This document shows positions 15,236 to 23,493 of a stretch of 24,644 bases of DNA, piece after piece. Source of the DNA: an uncultured Marinosulfonomonas sp. GTDB lineage: Bacteria; Pseudomonadota; Alphaproteobacteria; Rhodobacterales; Rhodobacteraceae. Under the pieces are notes generated by a model. It was not told the origin of the DNA, ran no database searches, and was given only the letters and a program-made list of their open reading frames with translations. Every line of letters starts with the position of its first letter. Positions within the stretch are counted from its first letter, which is position 1. The position numbers were made by a program, and so were the translations under genes. The DNA lies in NCBI GenBank assembly GCA_947311455.1, contig CAMZKY010000117.1, forward strand, positions 1 to 24,644, given 5' to 3'.

Positions 15236-16135
15236 ATGACCCAACCTACCTTGAAAAATTGGCTATATCTAATCCTGCTTGGTATCATCTGGGGATCATC
15301 GTTTATGATGGTCACAATTGCCCTAACGGGGTTTGGCCCGCTGACGATTGCCGCCGTGCGCATCAGCCTTGGCGCGATTATTCTATTGATCCTTATCAAA
15401 GCATTGCGTTTAAAATTTCCACCATTTTCCGGCTTTAAACTATGGGGGGCCGCCGCGGGATTCGGATTTTTCTCGATGGCGTTGCCGTTTGTTTTGCTGT
15501 CTTGGGGGCAAACCTATGTGGCGTCGGGTTTTGCCGGTGTTACCATGGCTGCGGTTCCACTGTTGGTGTTGCCGCTTGCGCATTTTTTCATTCAAGGCGA
15601 GCGCTTTACCGCACCCAAAGGGCTGGGATTTATCATCGGGTTTTCAGGTATTATTTACCTGATCGGGCTGGACGCCTTCAAAAGCAGCGGTCTAGATTTG
15701 GAGCCATGGGCGCGACTGGCCTGTTTCACCGCCGCTGCCTGCTACGCCTTTGGATCAATCATCACCCGCCTTGCCCCACGCGTTGACCCGATTGTTTTTG
15801 CCAGCATGGCAACGATACTGGCCTCGGTGATGATCGTGCCTGTCGCGCTTTACACCGAAGGTTTCCCCGAAATTAAACCGGATAAAGCCTTGATTGCGTT
15901 GCTATATCTTGGCGCCATCCCCACCGCATTGGCAAATTTGCTATTGGTCAATGTAATCCGCAGCGCAGGGCCGTCGTTTATGTCACTGGTAAATTATCAA
16001 GTGCCTGTTTGGTCGGTGATTTTCGGCACCTTGTTCCTAAGCGAGGCCCTACCGGGCCGCATCTACATCGCACTTTTGTTAATCTTGATCGGGTTGTGGA
16101 TCAGCCAAAAATGGAAACCAAAAAGCCGCGCTTAA
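15236..16135 (+). CDS. EamA/DMT-superfamily permease
   Basis: Inner-membrane drug/metabolite transporter of 299 residues with about ten transmembrane segments formed by two EamA repeats. Repeat 1 opens with IWGSSFMMVTIALTGFGPLTIAAVRIS; repeat 2 begins near residue 158 (ACYAFGSIITRLAPRVDP) and contains GAIPTALANLLLVNVIRSAG and PVWSVIFGTLFLSE, a family signature. The C-terminus is basic (SQKWKPKSRA), as expected on the cytoplasmic side. The ribosome-binding site is weak. It ends 5 bp from the convergent glmM stop with no hairpin between. The substrate is unknown; family members export amino acids and other small metabolites. Confidence 0.88.
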   Translation: MTQPTLKNWLYLILLGIIWGSSFMMVTIALTGFGPLTIAAVRISLGAIILLILIKALRLKFPPFSGFKLWGAAAGFGFFSMALPFVLLSWGQTYVASGFAGVTMAAVPLLVLPLAHFFIQGERFTAPKGLGFIIGFSGIIYLIGLDAFKSSGLDLEPWARLACFTAAACYAFGSIITRLAPRVDPIVFASMATILASVMIVPVALYTEGFPEIKPDKALIALLYLGAIPTALANLLLVNVIRSAGPSFMSLVNYQVPVWSVIFGTLFLSEALPGRIYIALLLILIGLWISQKWKPKSRA

Positions 16136-16140
16136 CCCTT

Positions 16141-17484
16141 TTAAATACTGTTTTCCACCGCCCCGACAATGTCGGAAATCACCCGATCCAACAGCCCTTG
16201 ATCCTCGCATTCGCCCATGACGCGGATTAGCGGTTCGGTGCCGGATTTGCGGATCAAAAGCCGGCCATTTGCGCGCAAGCGATCTTCGCCATCCCGAATG
16301 GCCTGTTGCACCATTTCATTAGCCAGCGGATCATCCGTCACCCCATAGCGCACATTTTTCAGCATTTGCGGCACGGTTTCAAAACAATTCACCAGATCGC
16401 TGGCCCTTTGGCCAGATTCAGCCATTGCTGCCATAAATTGTAGCCCAGCCATCAGCCCGTCACCCGTAGTGGCGTAATCTGTCATCACGATATGGCCGGA
16501 TTGCTCACCGCCCAGATTATAACCGCCCTTACGCATCGCCTCGACCACATAGCGATCCCCGACATTGGTGCGGATCAGGTTTACGCCATGGCCTTGCAGA
16601 TACCGTTCAAGCCCCAGATTGGACATAACTGTCGCTACCAGCGCGCCGCCCTTTAGCGTGCCTTGATCGGCCCAGCGTTTAGCCATCAATCCCATCAGCT
16701 GATCGCCATCGGCAACTTTTCCTTTTTCATCAATCAAAATGATCCGGTCTGCGTCTCCATCAAGGCAAATGCCTAAATCTGCCCCCTGTTCAATCACCAT
16801 TTTGGCCGCCATTTCAGGGTGAGTTGACCCGCAATTATCATTGATATTTGCGCCGTTCGGGGAGACGCCTATCGCGATCACCTCGGCCCCTAATTCCCAC
16901 AGGATTTCGGGCGCCGCGCGGTAGGCGGCCCCATTGGCACAATCAATCACCACCTTGATCCCGTCCAGCCCGCGATGATTGGACAGCGTGGTTTTCACAT
17001 ATTCCGCATAGCGCCCCACCGCATCGTCAATGCGTTTGGCACGGCCAATATTTTGTGGCTGGGTTGGTTGGATTTCGCCTTCCAACAATGTTTCAATTTC
17101 GGCTTCCGCCTGATCCGACAGTTTAAACCCGTCCGGCCCGAAAAACTTGATTCCGTTGTCAAAATGCGGGTTGTGGCTGGCGGAAATCATGATGCCCACA
17201 TCGGCCCGCATCGAACGGGTTAGAAACCCAACAGCAGGCGTGGGAATAGGTCCCAGCAGCAGCACATTCATCCCCGTGCTGGTCAGGCCCGCAGTCAGTG
17301 CATTTTCCAGCATATAACCCGAAAGGCGCGTATCTTTGCCAATCACCACACGGTGCGCCTTAGAGCTGTCGTGGCGAAAATAACGCCCCGCTGCCGCGCC
17401 AAGTTTCAACGCCACTTCGGTTGTCATTGGATAGGTGTTGGCTTTGCCGCGTACCCCGTCCGTGCCAAAAATCTTGCGCCCCAT
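16141..17484 (-). CDS. glmM: Phosphoglucosamine mutase
   Basis: Converts glucosamine-6-phosphate to glucosamine-1-phosphate for UDP-GlcNAc, hence peptidoglycan and LPS. 447 residues, a normal length. MGRKIFGTDGVRG is the family N-terminus; the phosphoserine is S103 in ISASHNP; metal binding is by DGDADR; sugar binding by GGEQSGH; phosphate binding by RKSGTEPLIRVM near the end. I chose the ATG at 17484, with AAGGGG 5 nt upstream, over an in-frame GTG at 17490 that would overlap the ribosome-binding site. It follows folP by 9 bp in a folB-folP-glmM row. Confidence 0.96.
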   Translation of the reverse strand: MGRKIFGTDGVRGKANTYPMTTEVALKLGAAAGRYFRHDSSKAHRVVIGKDTRLSGYMLENALTAGLTSTGMNVLLLGPIPTPAVGFLTRSMRADVGIMISASHNPHFDNGIKFFGPDGFKLSDQAEAEIETLLEGEIQPTQPQNIGRAKRIDDAVGRYAEYVKTTLSNHRGLDGIKVVIDCANGAAYRAAPEILWELGAEVIAIGVSPNGANINDNCGSTHPEMAAKMVIEQGADLGICLDGDADRIILIDEKGKVADGDQLMGLMAKRWADQGTLKGGALVATVMSNLGLERYLQGHGVNLIRTNVGDRYVVEAMRKGGYNLGGEQSGHIVMTDYATTGDGLMAGLQFMAAMAESGQRASDLVNCFETVPQMLKNVRYGVTDDPLANEMVQQAIRDGEDRLRANGRLLIRKSGTEPLIRVMGECEDQGLLDRVISDIVGAVENSI

Positions 17485-17493
17485 ATTCACCCC

Positions 17494-18498
17494 TTAGCCC
17501 TGTATTGCGGTCGAAATCTTAAACGCCTCTGCGTGCGCCTCGATATCATGCACTCTAAACAACTGGACACCTTGCGACAACGCGACAATTGCCGCCGAAA
17601 CCGAACCAAATGAGCGATCTTGTGCCGATTCCTGCCCGGTTATGTGTCCAATGAAAGATTTTCGTGAAACACCCAGTAATATCGGGCAGCCAAGACCGTG
17701 AAACAGGCTTATCCCCGCGATCAATTCCAGACAGTGCTCAACGGTTTTGCCAAACCCGATCCCGGGATCCACCATGATCCGGTCACGCGAAATACCGGAT
17801 TGTTCGGCGACGCGAATTTGGCTGTCCAGAAAATCGTAAACCTCAAGCAGGATATCGGAGTATTCGGGGTTATCCTGCATGGTTTCAGGCGGGCCTTGGG
17901 TGTGCATCAAGCACACCCCCGCCCCACTTTCGGCCACCACAGCGGCAAGGTGCGGATCATAGGTAAAGCCAGACACATCATTGACAATGTTTGCACCTGC
18001 CTTGATCGCCGCATCTGCCACATCAGCCTTGCGCGTATCAATCGAGATCGGCACTTTAGAATGTTCCCGAACGGCTCGAATTGCTGGAACAACGCGCGCG
18101 ATCTCTTCTTTTATGGCAACTGTTTGCGCGCCTGGACGCGTAGATTCACCACCGATATCAATCAGCTCTGCCCCCTGCGCAATCATCTCCAAAGCGTGTT
18201 TTTGCGCAGCTGCTATCGTTTCAAACTGCCCCCCATCCGAAAAACTGTCAGGCGTTACATTCAAAATGCCCATGACAATCGGTTGATCAAAATTCAACGC
18301 AGCAATCGGCGCGCGCAATTTGGAAATGGCCTCAACAACATCGGCGGGCATCTGATCAATTGAAATGAATTCCCCGCACCGGGATTTGGTTAAAACCTCG
18401 GCTTGATGAAACCACGTGTTCCCCCCCGCAATCGGTCGCGCGTTGCTGGGGCGGGATTTTCCGGTTGAAACGATGGGGCGATAATATGTCTTGCTCAT
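17494..18498 (-). CDS. folP: Dihydropteroate synthase
   Basis: Condenses 6-hydroxymethyl-dihydropterin pyrophosphate with p-aminobenzoate; the target of sulfonamides. 334 residues from the ATG at 18498, which overlaps the folB stop by 4 nt (ATGA). The catalytic barrel starts near residue 70 with the signature PIVMGILNVTPDSFSDGG, then GGESTRPGA, ISIDTRKADVADAAI, NDVSG, DPGIGFGKT and LLGVSRKSFIG. The first 70 residues form an extra N-terminal segment beyond the usual core of about 270-280 residues. An in-frame extension upstream to 18606 lies inside folB and is not supported. Confidence 0.95.
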   Translation of the reverse strand: MSKTYYRPIVSTGKSRPSNARPIAGGNTWFHQAEVLTKSRCGEFISIDQMPADVVEAISKLRAPIAALNFDQPIVMGILNVTPDSFSDGGQFETIAAAQKHALEMIAQGAELIDIGGESTRPGAQTVAIKEEIARVVPAIRAVREHSKVPISIDTRKADVADAAIKAGANIVNDVSGFTYDPHLAAVVAESGAGVCLMHTQGPPETMQDNPEYSDILLEVYDFLDSQIRVAEQSGISRDRIMVDPGIGFGKTVEHCLELIAGISLFHGLGCPILLGVSRKSFIGHITGQESAQDRSFGSVSAAIVALSQGVQLFRVHDIEAHAEAFKISTAIQG

Positions 18499-19397
18499 GG
18501 GAACTCTTGTGGGGATTGGTACCAATAGTAATCTGCGTCTTGTGAGGCGGCTTGATCCGCGCCGACAATCGAAAAGGCGTGCGCATTCAATTCGCCTGCC
18601 AACCATTTTGCCAAATCCAATCCACCTAAGCTGCGGGGGGGGGGAACCGCGTCAAACGCCATTTTATAAGGTGCCCAGACGATTTGTTTGCCTTGCCCAA
18701 GCGCCCAGAGCAATTCCGTGCGGGAACCAACAACCAAACACCCCTTTTGCAACGCCCCAACCCGCCACGCGGTTTGATCAATCGCCAAAACATCGATATG
18801 CGACCGGGCCTTTTCGGATTGCGCCGCAGAGCCGCCCACATCCATATCATCCACACAGATCACCGTCGGCATATCTAATTTAGAGATAGCATCCATCCAC
18901 GCGCTTAAATAATCGCTCGAAATTATTTCGCGGGATAAGAACACGATCTGCGAGGCGGTTGCCGCGGTAGGTCTATCACTCGAACCCCTCTGTTCGCGCA
19001 TAATTTCCACACCCAAATCACCTTCGCCGCGATCCAGTTTTTCCACCCGTAAATAAACCCGCTTGGCAAAAGGGTGTGTTAAGATACGGGCGGCAATACG
19101 ATCTGCCAACGTTTCGAGTAAATTCAAACGTTCGACCGCCAGCTCAATTTTAATTGCGTCGGTTAAATTGTCATAAGACAGGATTTTGTCAACATCATCA
19201 TTCAGCGCCGGATCAATCGGCGGCACATCCACCACAATGTTGAATTTTAGCCGCTGTGTGACATCCCGCTCAACTTGAAAGGCACCAATTTCGACAGAAA
19301 CAATATAATCCCGCAAAGATATGCGGTCGGCCGCGCCGGATTCACGTGCGGCGCGCGCCTCAAGAGTGCCAAGCGCAGTATAGCTGGAATCATTCAT
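18495..19397 (-). CDS. folB: Dihydroneopterin aldolase with an extra C-terminal domain
   Basis: Folate-pathway aldolase that forms 6-hydroxymethyl-dihydropterin and glycolaldehyde. Residues about 24-138 are the FolB domain: ISLRDYIVSVEIGAFQVERD, SYDNLTDAI, LETLADRIA and VYLRVEKLDRG, where K120 is the likely catalytic lysine. FolB proteins are normally about 120 residues; this one has 300. Residues 150-300 form an added domain with alternating strands and helices (IVFLSREIIS, TVICVDDMDVG, GCLVVGSRTELLWALGQG, KQIVWAPY) that I do not recognise. A run of ten C on the coding strand (plus-strand G run 18635-18644) encodes part of VPPPR at 251-255. The start follows AAGGA. folP overlaps by 4 nt. Confidence 0.85.
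   Translation of the reverse strand: MNDSSYTALGTLEARAARESGAADRISLRDYIVSVEIGAFQVERDVTQRLKFNIVVDVPPIDPALNDDVDKILSYDNLTDAIKIELAVERLNLLETLADRIAARILTHPFAKRVYLRVEKLDRGEGDLGVEIMREQRGSSDRPTAATASQIVFLSREIISSDYLSAWMDAISKLDMPTVICVDDMDVGGSAAQSEKARSHIDVLAIDQTAWRVGALQKGCLVVGSRTELLWALGQGKQIVWAPYKMAFDAVPPPRSLGGLDLAKWLAGELNAHAFSIVGADQAASQDADYYWYQSPQEFP
18635..18644. repeat. G10/C10 homopolymer inside folB
   Basis: Ten consecutive G on the plus strand, ten C on the coding strand, within the folB C-terminal domain. The frame stays open through it in the given sequence. A one-base change would shift the last 46 or so codons and disturb the ATGA overlap with folP. Confidence 0.9.
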
Positions 19398-19439
19398 CGG
19401 GTATCCTTGGGCGCAGAAATATTCGGTATTTAACCAATA

Positions 19440-20603
19440 TCACCCACGGCGCGGATTGCGATAGAAATAATGTGATCCAATCGTCGCGGTGCGCTTGAAA
19501 ACCCGAGCCCATCGCGGACGAACCGACGTCGCATGATAGTAGGTTGCCCCAAGCACCAGATTGCGCGGCGCACCATCCATAAGAATTCGGGCAATTTTTC
19601 CAACACGAACATAGGCGCGGTTTTCGTGCACAGCCTCGGATTTTCCATCGCATGTGTAGGAAAACTGGCATTGGTGCAACTTACCGGTGCCTTGATTTAC
19701 AACACCACAAATTGAATTCGGAAATCTGCGCGATTTCACCCGGTTCAGAATAACTTCGGCTACCGCAAATTGCCCTTTTACGCTTTCACCACGCGCTTCA
19801 AAATACAACGCCTCGGTTAAACACTTCCATTCCTTGCCCCCTGCCCCACGGCGTTGTTTGTCCAACCACGCCCGAGAATAGGTAATATGGCGAATAGTGG
19901 GGCGTTTGTTACCACGTGGTTTTGGCCGCAAACTGGTTAAGGGCGCATAGACTGGCTCGATTGGCTCAACGCTGGAAAGGCTTGCCAAATCTAAATCCGG
20001 CAAAGGATCACCGGCGATAGACGGCAAAACTAAAACTGGTGCAATCCGCATGATAGAGGCCTCAAAGATTGCATCTGCGCGCGCGCTCGGCGTTTGATTC
20101 CCTTGCATGAGCACAGCAGAAAGGGTGGTTTCAATCTTTTGAATCCCAGCCGCCTCATTTGGTATTGCTTGCCCCGCATCATCAAGAGCATCTGATGGAA
20201 TCTGACCGCGCAAAAGATCAATAAATGCCAATTGTGAAATTTCAGACGGGCTATTCTTGCCAAGGCTTACGGATGGCACCACAGCAGCTTGCTGTGTTGA
20301 AACATCGCTTGCCGGTTTCGCCAGAGGCACCACAGATACAATTTCGCCGAAAGGGTCTTCAAGAAGGCTATGTTCAGGCTGTTCGATGATTTCAACCAAA
20401 CGATGGCGAATTGGTGCACCTTGGATATCCGGCTGGATGATCGCAATTTCCTGATCGGGATCAATTGATTTTCCATAGAACAACGGCAAAAATGCAAGCG
20501 ACAAAACCATTGCCGTTACAATGCTGGTTATGGCGATAACCTGCAGCTTTGAAAGCCGCGCAATCGTTATTATTGCAAATTCTCGTATATACGACAATTG
20601 CAT
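19440..20603 (-). CDS. SleB-type cell-wall hydrolase with N-terminal membrane anchor
   Basis: 387-residue predicted peptidoglycan hydrolase of the SleB/CwlJ (Hydrolase_2) family. Residues about 20-43 (LQVIAITSIVTAMVLSLAFL) form one membrane segment, leaving the rest in the periplasm. A variable low-complexity middle (about 50-250) leads to the catalytic domain at 261-383: CLTEALYFEARGES (E264 and E269), AVAEVILNRV, FPNSICGVVNQ, QCQFSYTCDG and ATYYHA near the end. The catalytic glutamate is expected in the TEALYFEARGES stretch. The ATG at 20603 follows TTGGGGG. It lies upstream of folB in the same direction, 42 bp away. The family is best known from spore germination, but non-sporulating alphaproteobacteria also carry it, so the role here is presumably wall remodelling. 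Confidence 0.88.
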   Translation of the reverse strand: MQLSYIREFAIITIARLSKLQVIAITSIVTAMVLSLAFLPLFYGKSIDPDQEIAIIQPDIQGAPIRHRLVEIIEQPEHSLLEDPFGEIVSVVPLAKPASDVSTQQAAVVPSVSLGKNSPSEISQLAFIDLLRGQIPSDALDDAGQAIPNEAAGIQKIETTLSAVLMQGNQTPSARADAIFEASIMRIAPVLVLPSIAGDPLPDLDLASLSSVEPIEPVYAPLTSLRPKPRGNKRPTIRHITYSRAWLDKQRRGAGGKEWKCLTEALYFEARGESVKGQFAVAEVILNRVKSRRFPNSICGVVNQGTGKLHQCQFSYTCDGKSEAVHENRAYVRVGKIARILMDGAPRNLVLGATYYHATSVRPRWARVFKRTATIGSHYFYRNPRRG

Positions 20604-20773
20604 CCCCCAAGACTATTACAGGGTTCCATCATACTGCGCGCTTGGTTCAGAGTCTAGCAAACCGCAAGACTGCCATCATTGATTCAAATCTACTTGTGCT
20701 AAAAATACTGTGAGCAAATCTAGTATGTTTCAGTCAATTCAAATGCTAAAGATAGGGAATATAACAAAATATA
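20604..20773. other. Intergenic region between ppdK and the SleB-like gene
   Basis: 170 bp, A/T-rich near the ppdK stop. It should hold the promoter of the SleB-folB-folP-glmM row, but I found no well-spaced -35/-10 pair. No hairpin with a T-run follows ppdK. Nothing else recognisable. Confidence 0.4.
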
Positions 20774-23323
20774 CTATACAATTGTTTCCGCTTTTAGCGC
20801 CAGTTGGGCTGCGGCCAATCGCGCAACAGGCACGCGGAACGGCGAACACGACACATAATCAAAGCCGGCAGCGCGGCAAAACGCAATCGATTCGGGGTTG
20901 CCGCCATGTTCTCCGCATAGGGCAATGGTAATGTCAGGTCGGGTTGCACGGCCACGTTTTGCACCGATTTCCAGTAATTCACCAACACCCTCAACATCCA
21001 GCATATGGAACGGATCTTCAGGATATACCCCCTGCTGCACGTATTGCGACATGAACCGCCCGGCGTCATCGCGCGACAAACCATAAGTCATCTGCGTTAA
21101 ATCATTGGTGCCAAAACTAAGGAACGCGGCATTCTGGGCGATGTCACCGGCACGCAGCGCGGCGCGCGGCGTTTCCACCATCACGCCCAAACGGTAGGTA
21201 AATTTTGCACCGGTTTCGGTGCGCACAGCCGCCGCCACCGCATCGACGCGGGTTTTGACGATTTCCACTTCGTTTGACGCGCTCACCAGCGGGATCATGA
21301 TTTCTGGCACCACGGGATCGCCATTTTTACTGGCCAAAATTGCCGCTTCAAAAATTGCCCGCGCTTGCATGTCGTAAATTTCCGGCACCGTCAGCCCCAA
21401 TCGCACGCCGCGCATCCCCAGCATCGGGTTAAACTCGCGCAGGCTTTCAACCCGCCGGATCACATCTGACAGGGGCAAATCCAGTGCATCGGCCAATTCG
21501 CGCATCCCGTCGCGGTGCACCGGCAAAAATTCATGTAATGGCGGATCAAGCAGGCGAATACACACAGGTTTACCTTGCATGGTTTCAAACAAATGCACAA
21601 AATCTTCGCGCTGCATCGGCAATAATTGTTCCAGCGCCGCCGCGCGATCCACAGGCGCATCGGCAAAGATCATTTCGCGCATCACCGTCAGGCGGTCTTG
21701 CTCAAAGAACATATGCTCTGTGCGGCACAGACCAATGCCTTGCGCATGAAAGCGGCGCGCGGTACGGGCATCATCGGGCGTATCGGCGTTGGCACGAATG
21801 CCAATGTCACACACATCATCGGCCCATTCCATCAGATCATTAAATGCTCCGTCCAGCGCGGGTGCCAAAACATCCGCTCGCCCAGCCAGCGCTTGGCCCG
21901 TAGTGCCGTCAATCGTGATAATATCACCCTCATGGAAAACCCGCCCGTCTTCGGCGGTTAATGTTTTAGCCCGTTCATCCAGCTCCAACGCCAGCGCGCC
22001 CACAACGCAAGGCAAACCAATGCCGCGCGCAATCACCGCCGCGTGGCTGGTTACCCCGCCTTTGGCCGTCAACACTCCAACAGCGGCATGCATGCCGCGA
22101 ATGTCTTCGGGGGTTGTTTCGCGACGCACCAAAATACAATCGTCGCCCTGCGCCGCCGCCGCTTGGGCCTCATTTGCGCCAAACACAATCTTGCCCGACG
22201 CCGCACCGGGGCTGGCGGCGATGGCCTGCACAAAACTGTCGCGCGCCGAGTCTGGATCGACCTGCGGGTGCAACATTTCACTTAACGCGCGCGGCTCGAT
22301 GCGCAACAGCGCGTCGCGGCGGCTAATGATCCCGTCATGGGCCAAGGCCACAGCAATACTGACAGCAGCGCGGGAGCGGCGCTGAATGCGCACCGCATCC
22401 AGAATGCCGATTTCCCCGCCCGAAATAGTAAACTCGATCTGCATTTCCTCGCGCAGGCGCGTGCGTATGGTATCGCCAAATTGAACCAATGTTGCAAAAC
22501 TGTCGGGCAATGTTTCCTCAAGCGAGTTTCCACGCGCATCACGCACCAGATAAAGCGCGCCCTGCCCCTTAACCAACGCATCACGCCCTTGGCTTTGGCC
22601 CAAATAGCGGCCTTTGATATTGGCCTCACCGGTGATCCCGTCGACAAACTGAATAACGCCCGATCCGTATTCGCCCTGCCCCACACCCAGTATCATTTCC
22701 TGCACCACAAGGCCCAACCCCGCATCCGCAGGCGCGCCTTTGGCCTGGCGCAACAGGCGCGCTGTTGTTCCACCCCAAGCCCGCGCCATAGATTGCAAAA
22801 CCTCGGTTAATTGTTGCGTTGTGTCTTGGGGGAATTCTTCGTCCATTTCTGATTCATAGGCGCGCAGGGATTGGCGCAGGGCCTTGGCGCTATCGGCTTC
22901 ATCGGGATCAAACAAATCCGGATCAAGCCGCGCCACATGCACGGCAAAGGATTGGATAAACCGTAGATACAGTACATCAGCGGCAGCCGAACCAATGGAT
23001 TTTGACAATCGCTTGTGCGCCGCATCATTCATACCGATATTCAGCATGGCACGTGGGCCACCCCAATCAGAATCCTGAGAGCTGGGCCGCACGCATAGCA
23101 AAGGATCAGGGCCAAATCCCGCAATCATCGCCGCGGCATCCACTGGCTCCCCTGCCGCAATGGCGCGCACGGTGTCAAAAGACAAGGCGATGGTTTTGGG
23201 CACTGGCATATGCAGCCGGATCAGCCGTTGCAGGCATTTCGCCCTCCCGCCGTGATCATCGGCATTGATCGGGGCCGAGGGGGTGATTTCGGTGAAACCG
23301 GTGGTCTGATCGTTATTCTGCAT
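20774..23323 (-). CDS. ppdK: PPDK-like phosphotransferase (pyruvate, phosphate dikinase type)
   Basis: Expected to interconvert pyruvate and phosphoenolpyruvate through a phosphohistidine. 849 residues from the ATG at 23323, chosen because GGAG lies 9 nt upstream; an in-frame ATG at 23338 (five residues longer) has no ribosome-binding site. The central swivelling domain is intact (GGVTSHAAVIARGIGLPC, phosphohistidine H427). The C-terminal PEP/pyruvate domain is also intact: CRTEHMFFE, RLLDPPLHEFLP, GMRGVRLG, VMVETPRAA, FGTNDLTQMTYGLSRDD and CGEHGGNP (C803). The N-terminal ATP-grasp half is divergent: VRPSSQDSDWGG replaces the usual VRSGA-type segment, and QIEFTISGGEIGILDAVR replaces the usual DIEFTI...LQTR. 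Similar sequences are typical of Rhodobacterales. It ends in TAG with no clear terminator. Confidence 0.85.
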   Translation of the reverse strand: MQNNDQTTGFTEITPSAPINADDHGGRAKCLQRLIRLHMPVPKTIALSFDTVRAIAAGEPVDAAAMIAGFGPDPLLCVRPSSQDSDWGGPRAMLNIGMNDAAHKRLSKSIGSAAADVLYLRFIQSFAVHVARLDPDLFDPDEADSAKALRQSLRAYESEMDEEFPQDTTQQLTEVLQSMARAWGGTTARLLRQAKGAPADAGLGLVVQEMILGVGQGEYGSGVIQFVDGITGEANIKGRYLGQSQGRDALVKGQGALYLVRDARGNSLEETLPDSFATLVQFGDTIRTRLREEMQIEFTISGGEIGILDAVRIQRRSRAAVSIAVALAHDGIISRRDALLRIEPRALSEMLHPQVDPDSARDSFVQAIAASPGAASGKIVFGANEAQAAAAQGDDCILVRRETTPEDIRGMHAAVGVLTAKGGVTSHAAVIARGIGLPCVVGALALELDERAKTLTAEDGRVFHEGDIITIDGTTGQALAGRADVLAPALDGAFNDLMEWADDVCDIGIRANADTPDDARTARRFHAQGIGLCRTEHMFFEQDRLTVMREMIFADAPVDRAAALEQLLPMQREDFVHLFETMQGKPVCIRLLDPPLHEFLPVHRDGMRELADALDLPLSDVIRRVESLREFNPMLGMRGVRLGLTVPEIYDMQARAIFEAAILASKNGDPVVPEIMIPLVSASNEVEIVKTRVDAVAAAVRTETGAKFTYRLGVMVETPRAALRAGDIAQNAAFLSFGTNDLTQMTYGLSRDDAGRFMSQYVQQGVYPEDPFHMLDVEGVGELLEIGAKRGRATRPDITIALCGEHGGNPESIAFCRAAGFDYVSCSPFRVPVARLAAAQLALKAETIV

Positions 23324-23411
23324 TGCAGCACACTCCATGCGTCACTGCAGCATAGCGATTATCTGCGCCGAAGCAAAAGATTCTATCGATCAATTGCGAT
23401 TTTTTCCAACC

Positions 23412-23493
23412 CATTCATCGCGCCCGTGCGGGCACTCTTCATTACGGGCAGGTCAGTGATGCGCACCCGCACGGGCGCAAAGAACGGCCCCTA
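23412..23493 (-). repeat. Dispersed double-hairpin element, copy B
   Basis: 82-bp near-copy of the element at 12969-13052, in the same orientation. It starts with the TAG stop of glyS and continues GGGCCGTTCTTTGCGCCC. Hairpin 1 (23463-23478) has arms GCGCCC/GGGTGC, where the base change relative to copy A keeps pairing as G-T. Hairpin 2 (23420-23435) has arms GTGCCC/GGGCGC with loop GCAC. The outer pairing is reduced to CCGTTC/GAATGG. The spacer between hairpins differs from copy A in sequence and length, whereas the arms are conserved. The start of ppdK lies about 90 bp further on. Confidence 0.8.

Noticed and set aside
21789..22385. 198-codon plus-strand frame inside ppdK
   Set aside because: Antisense shadow of a strongly supported gene; composition is Ser/Ala/Arg-rich with no domain.
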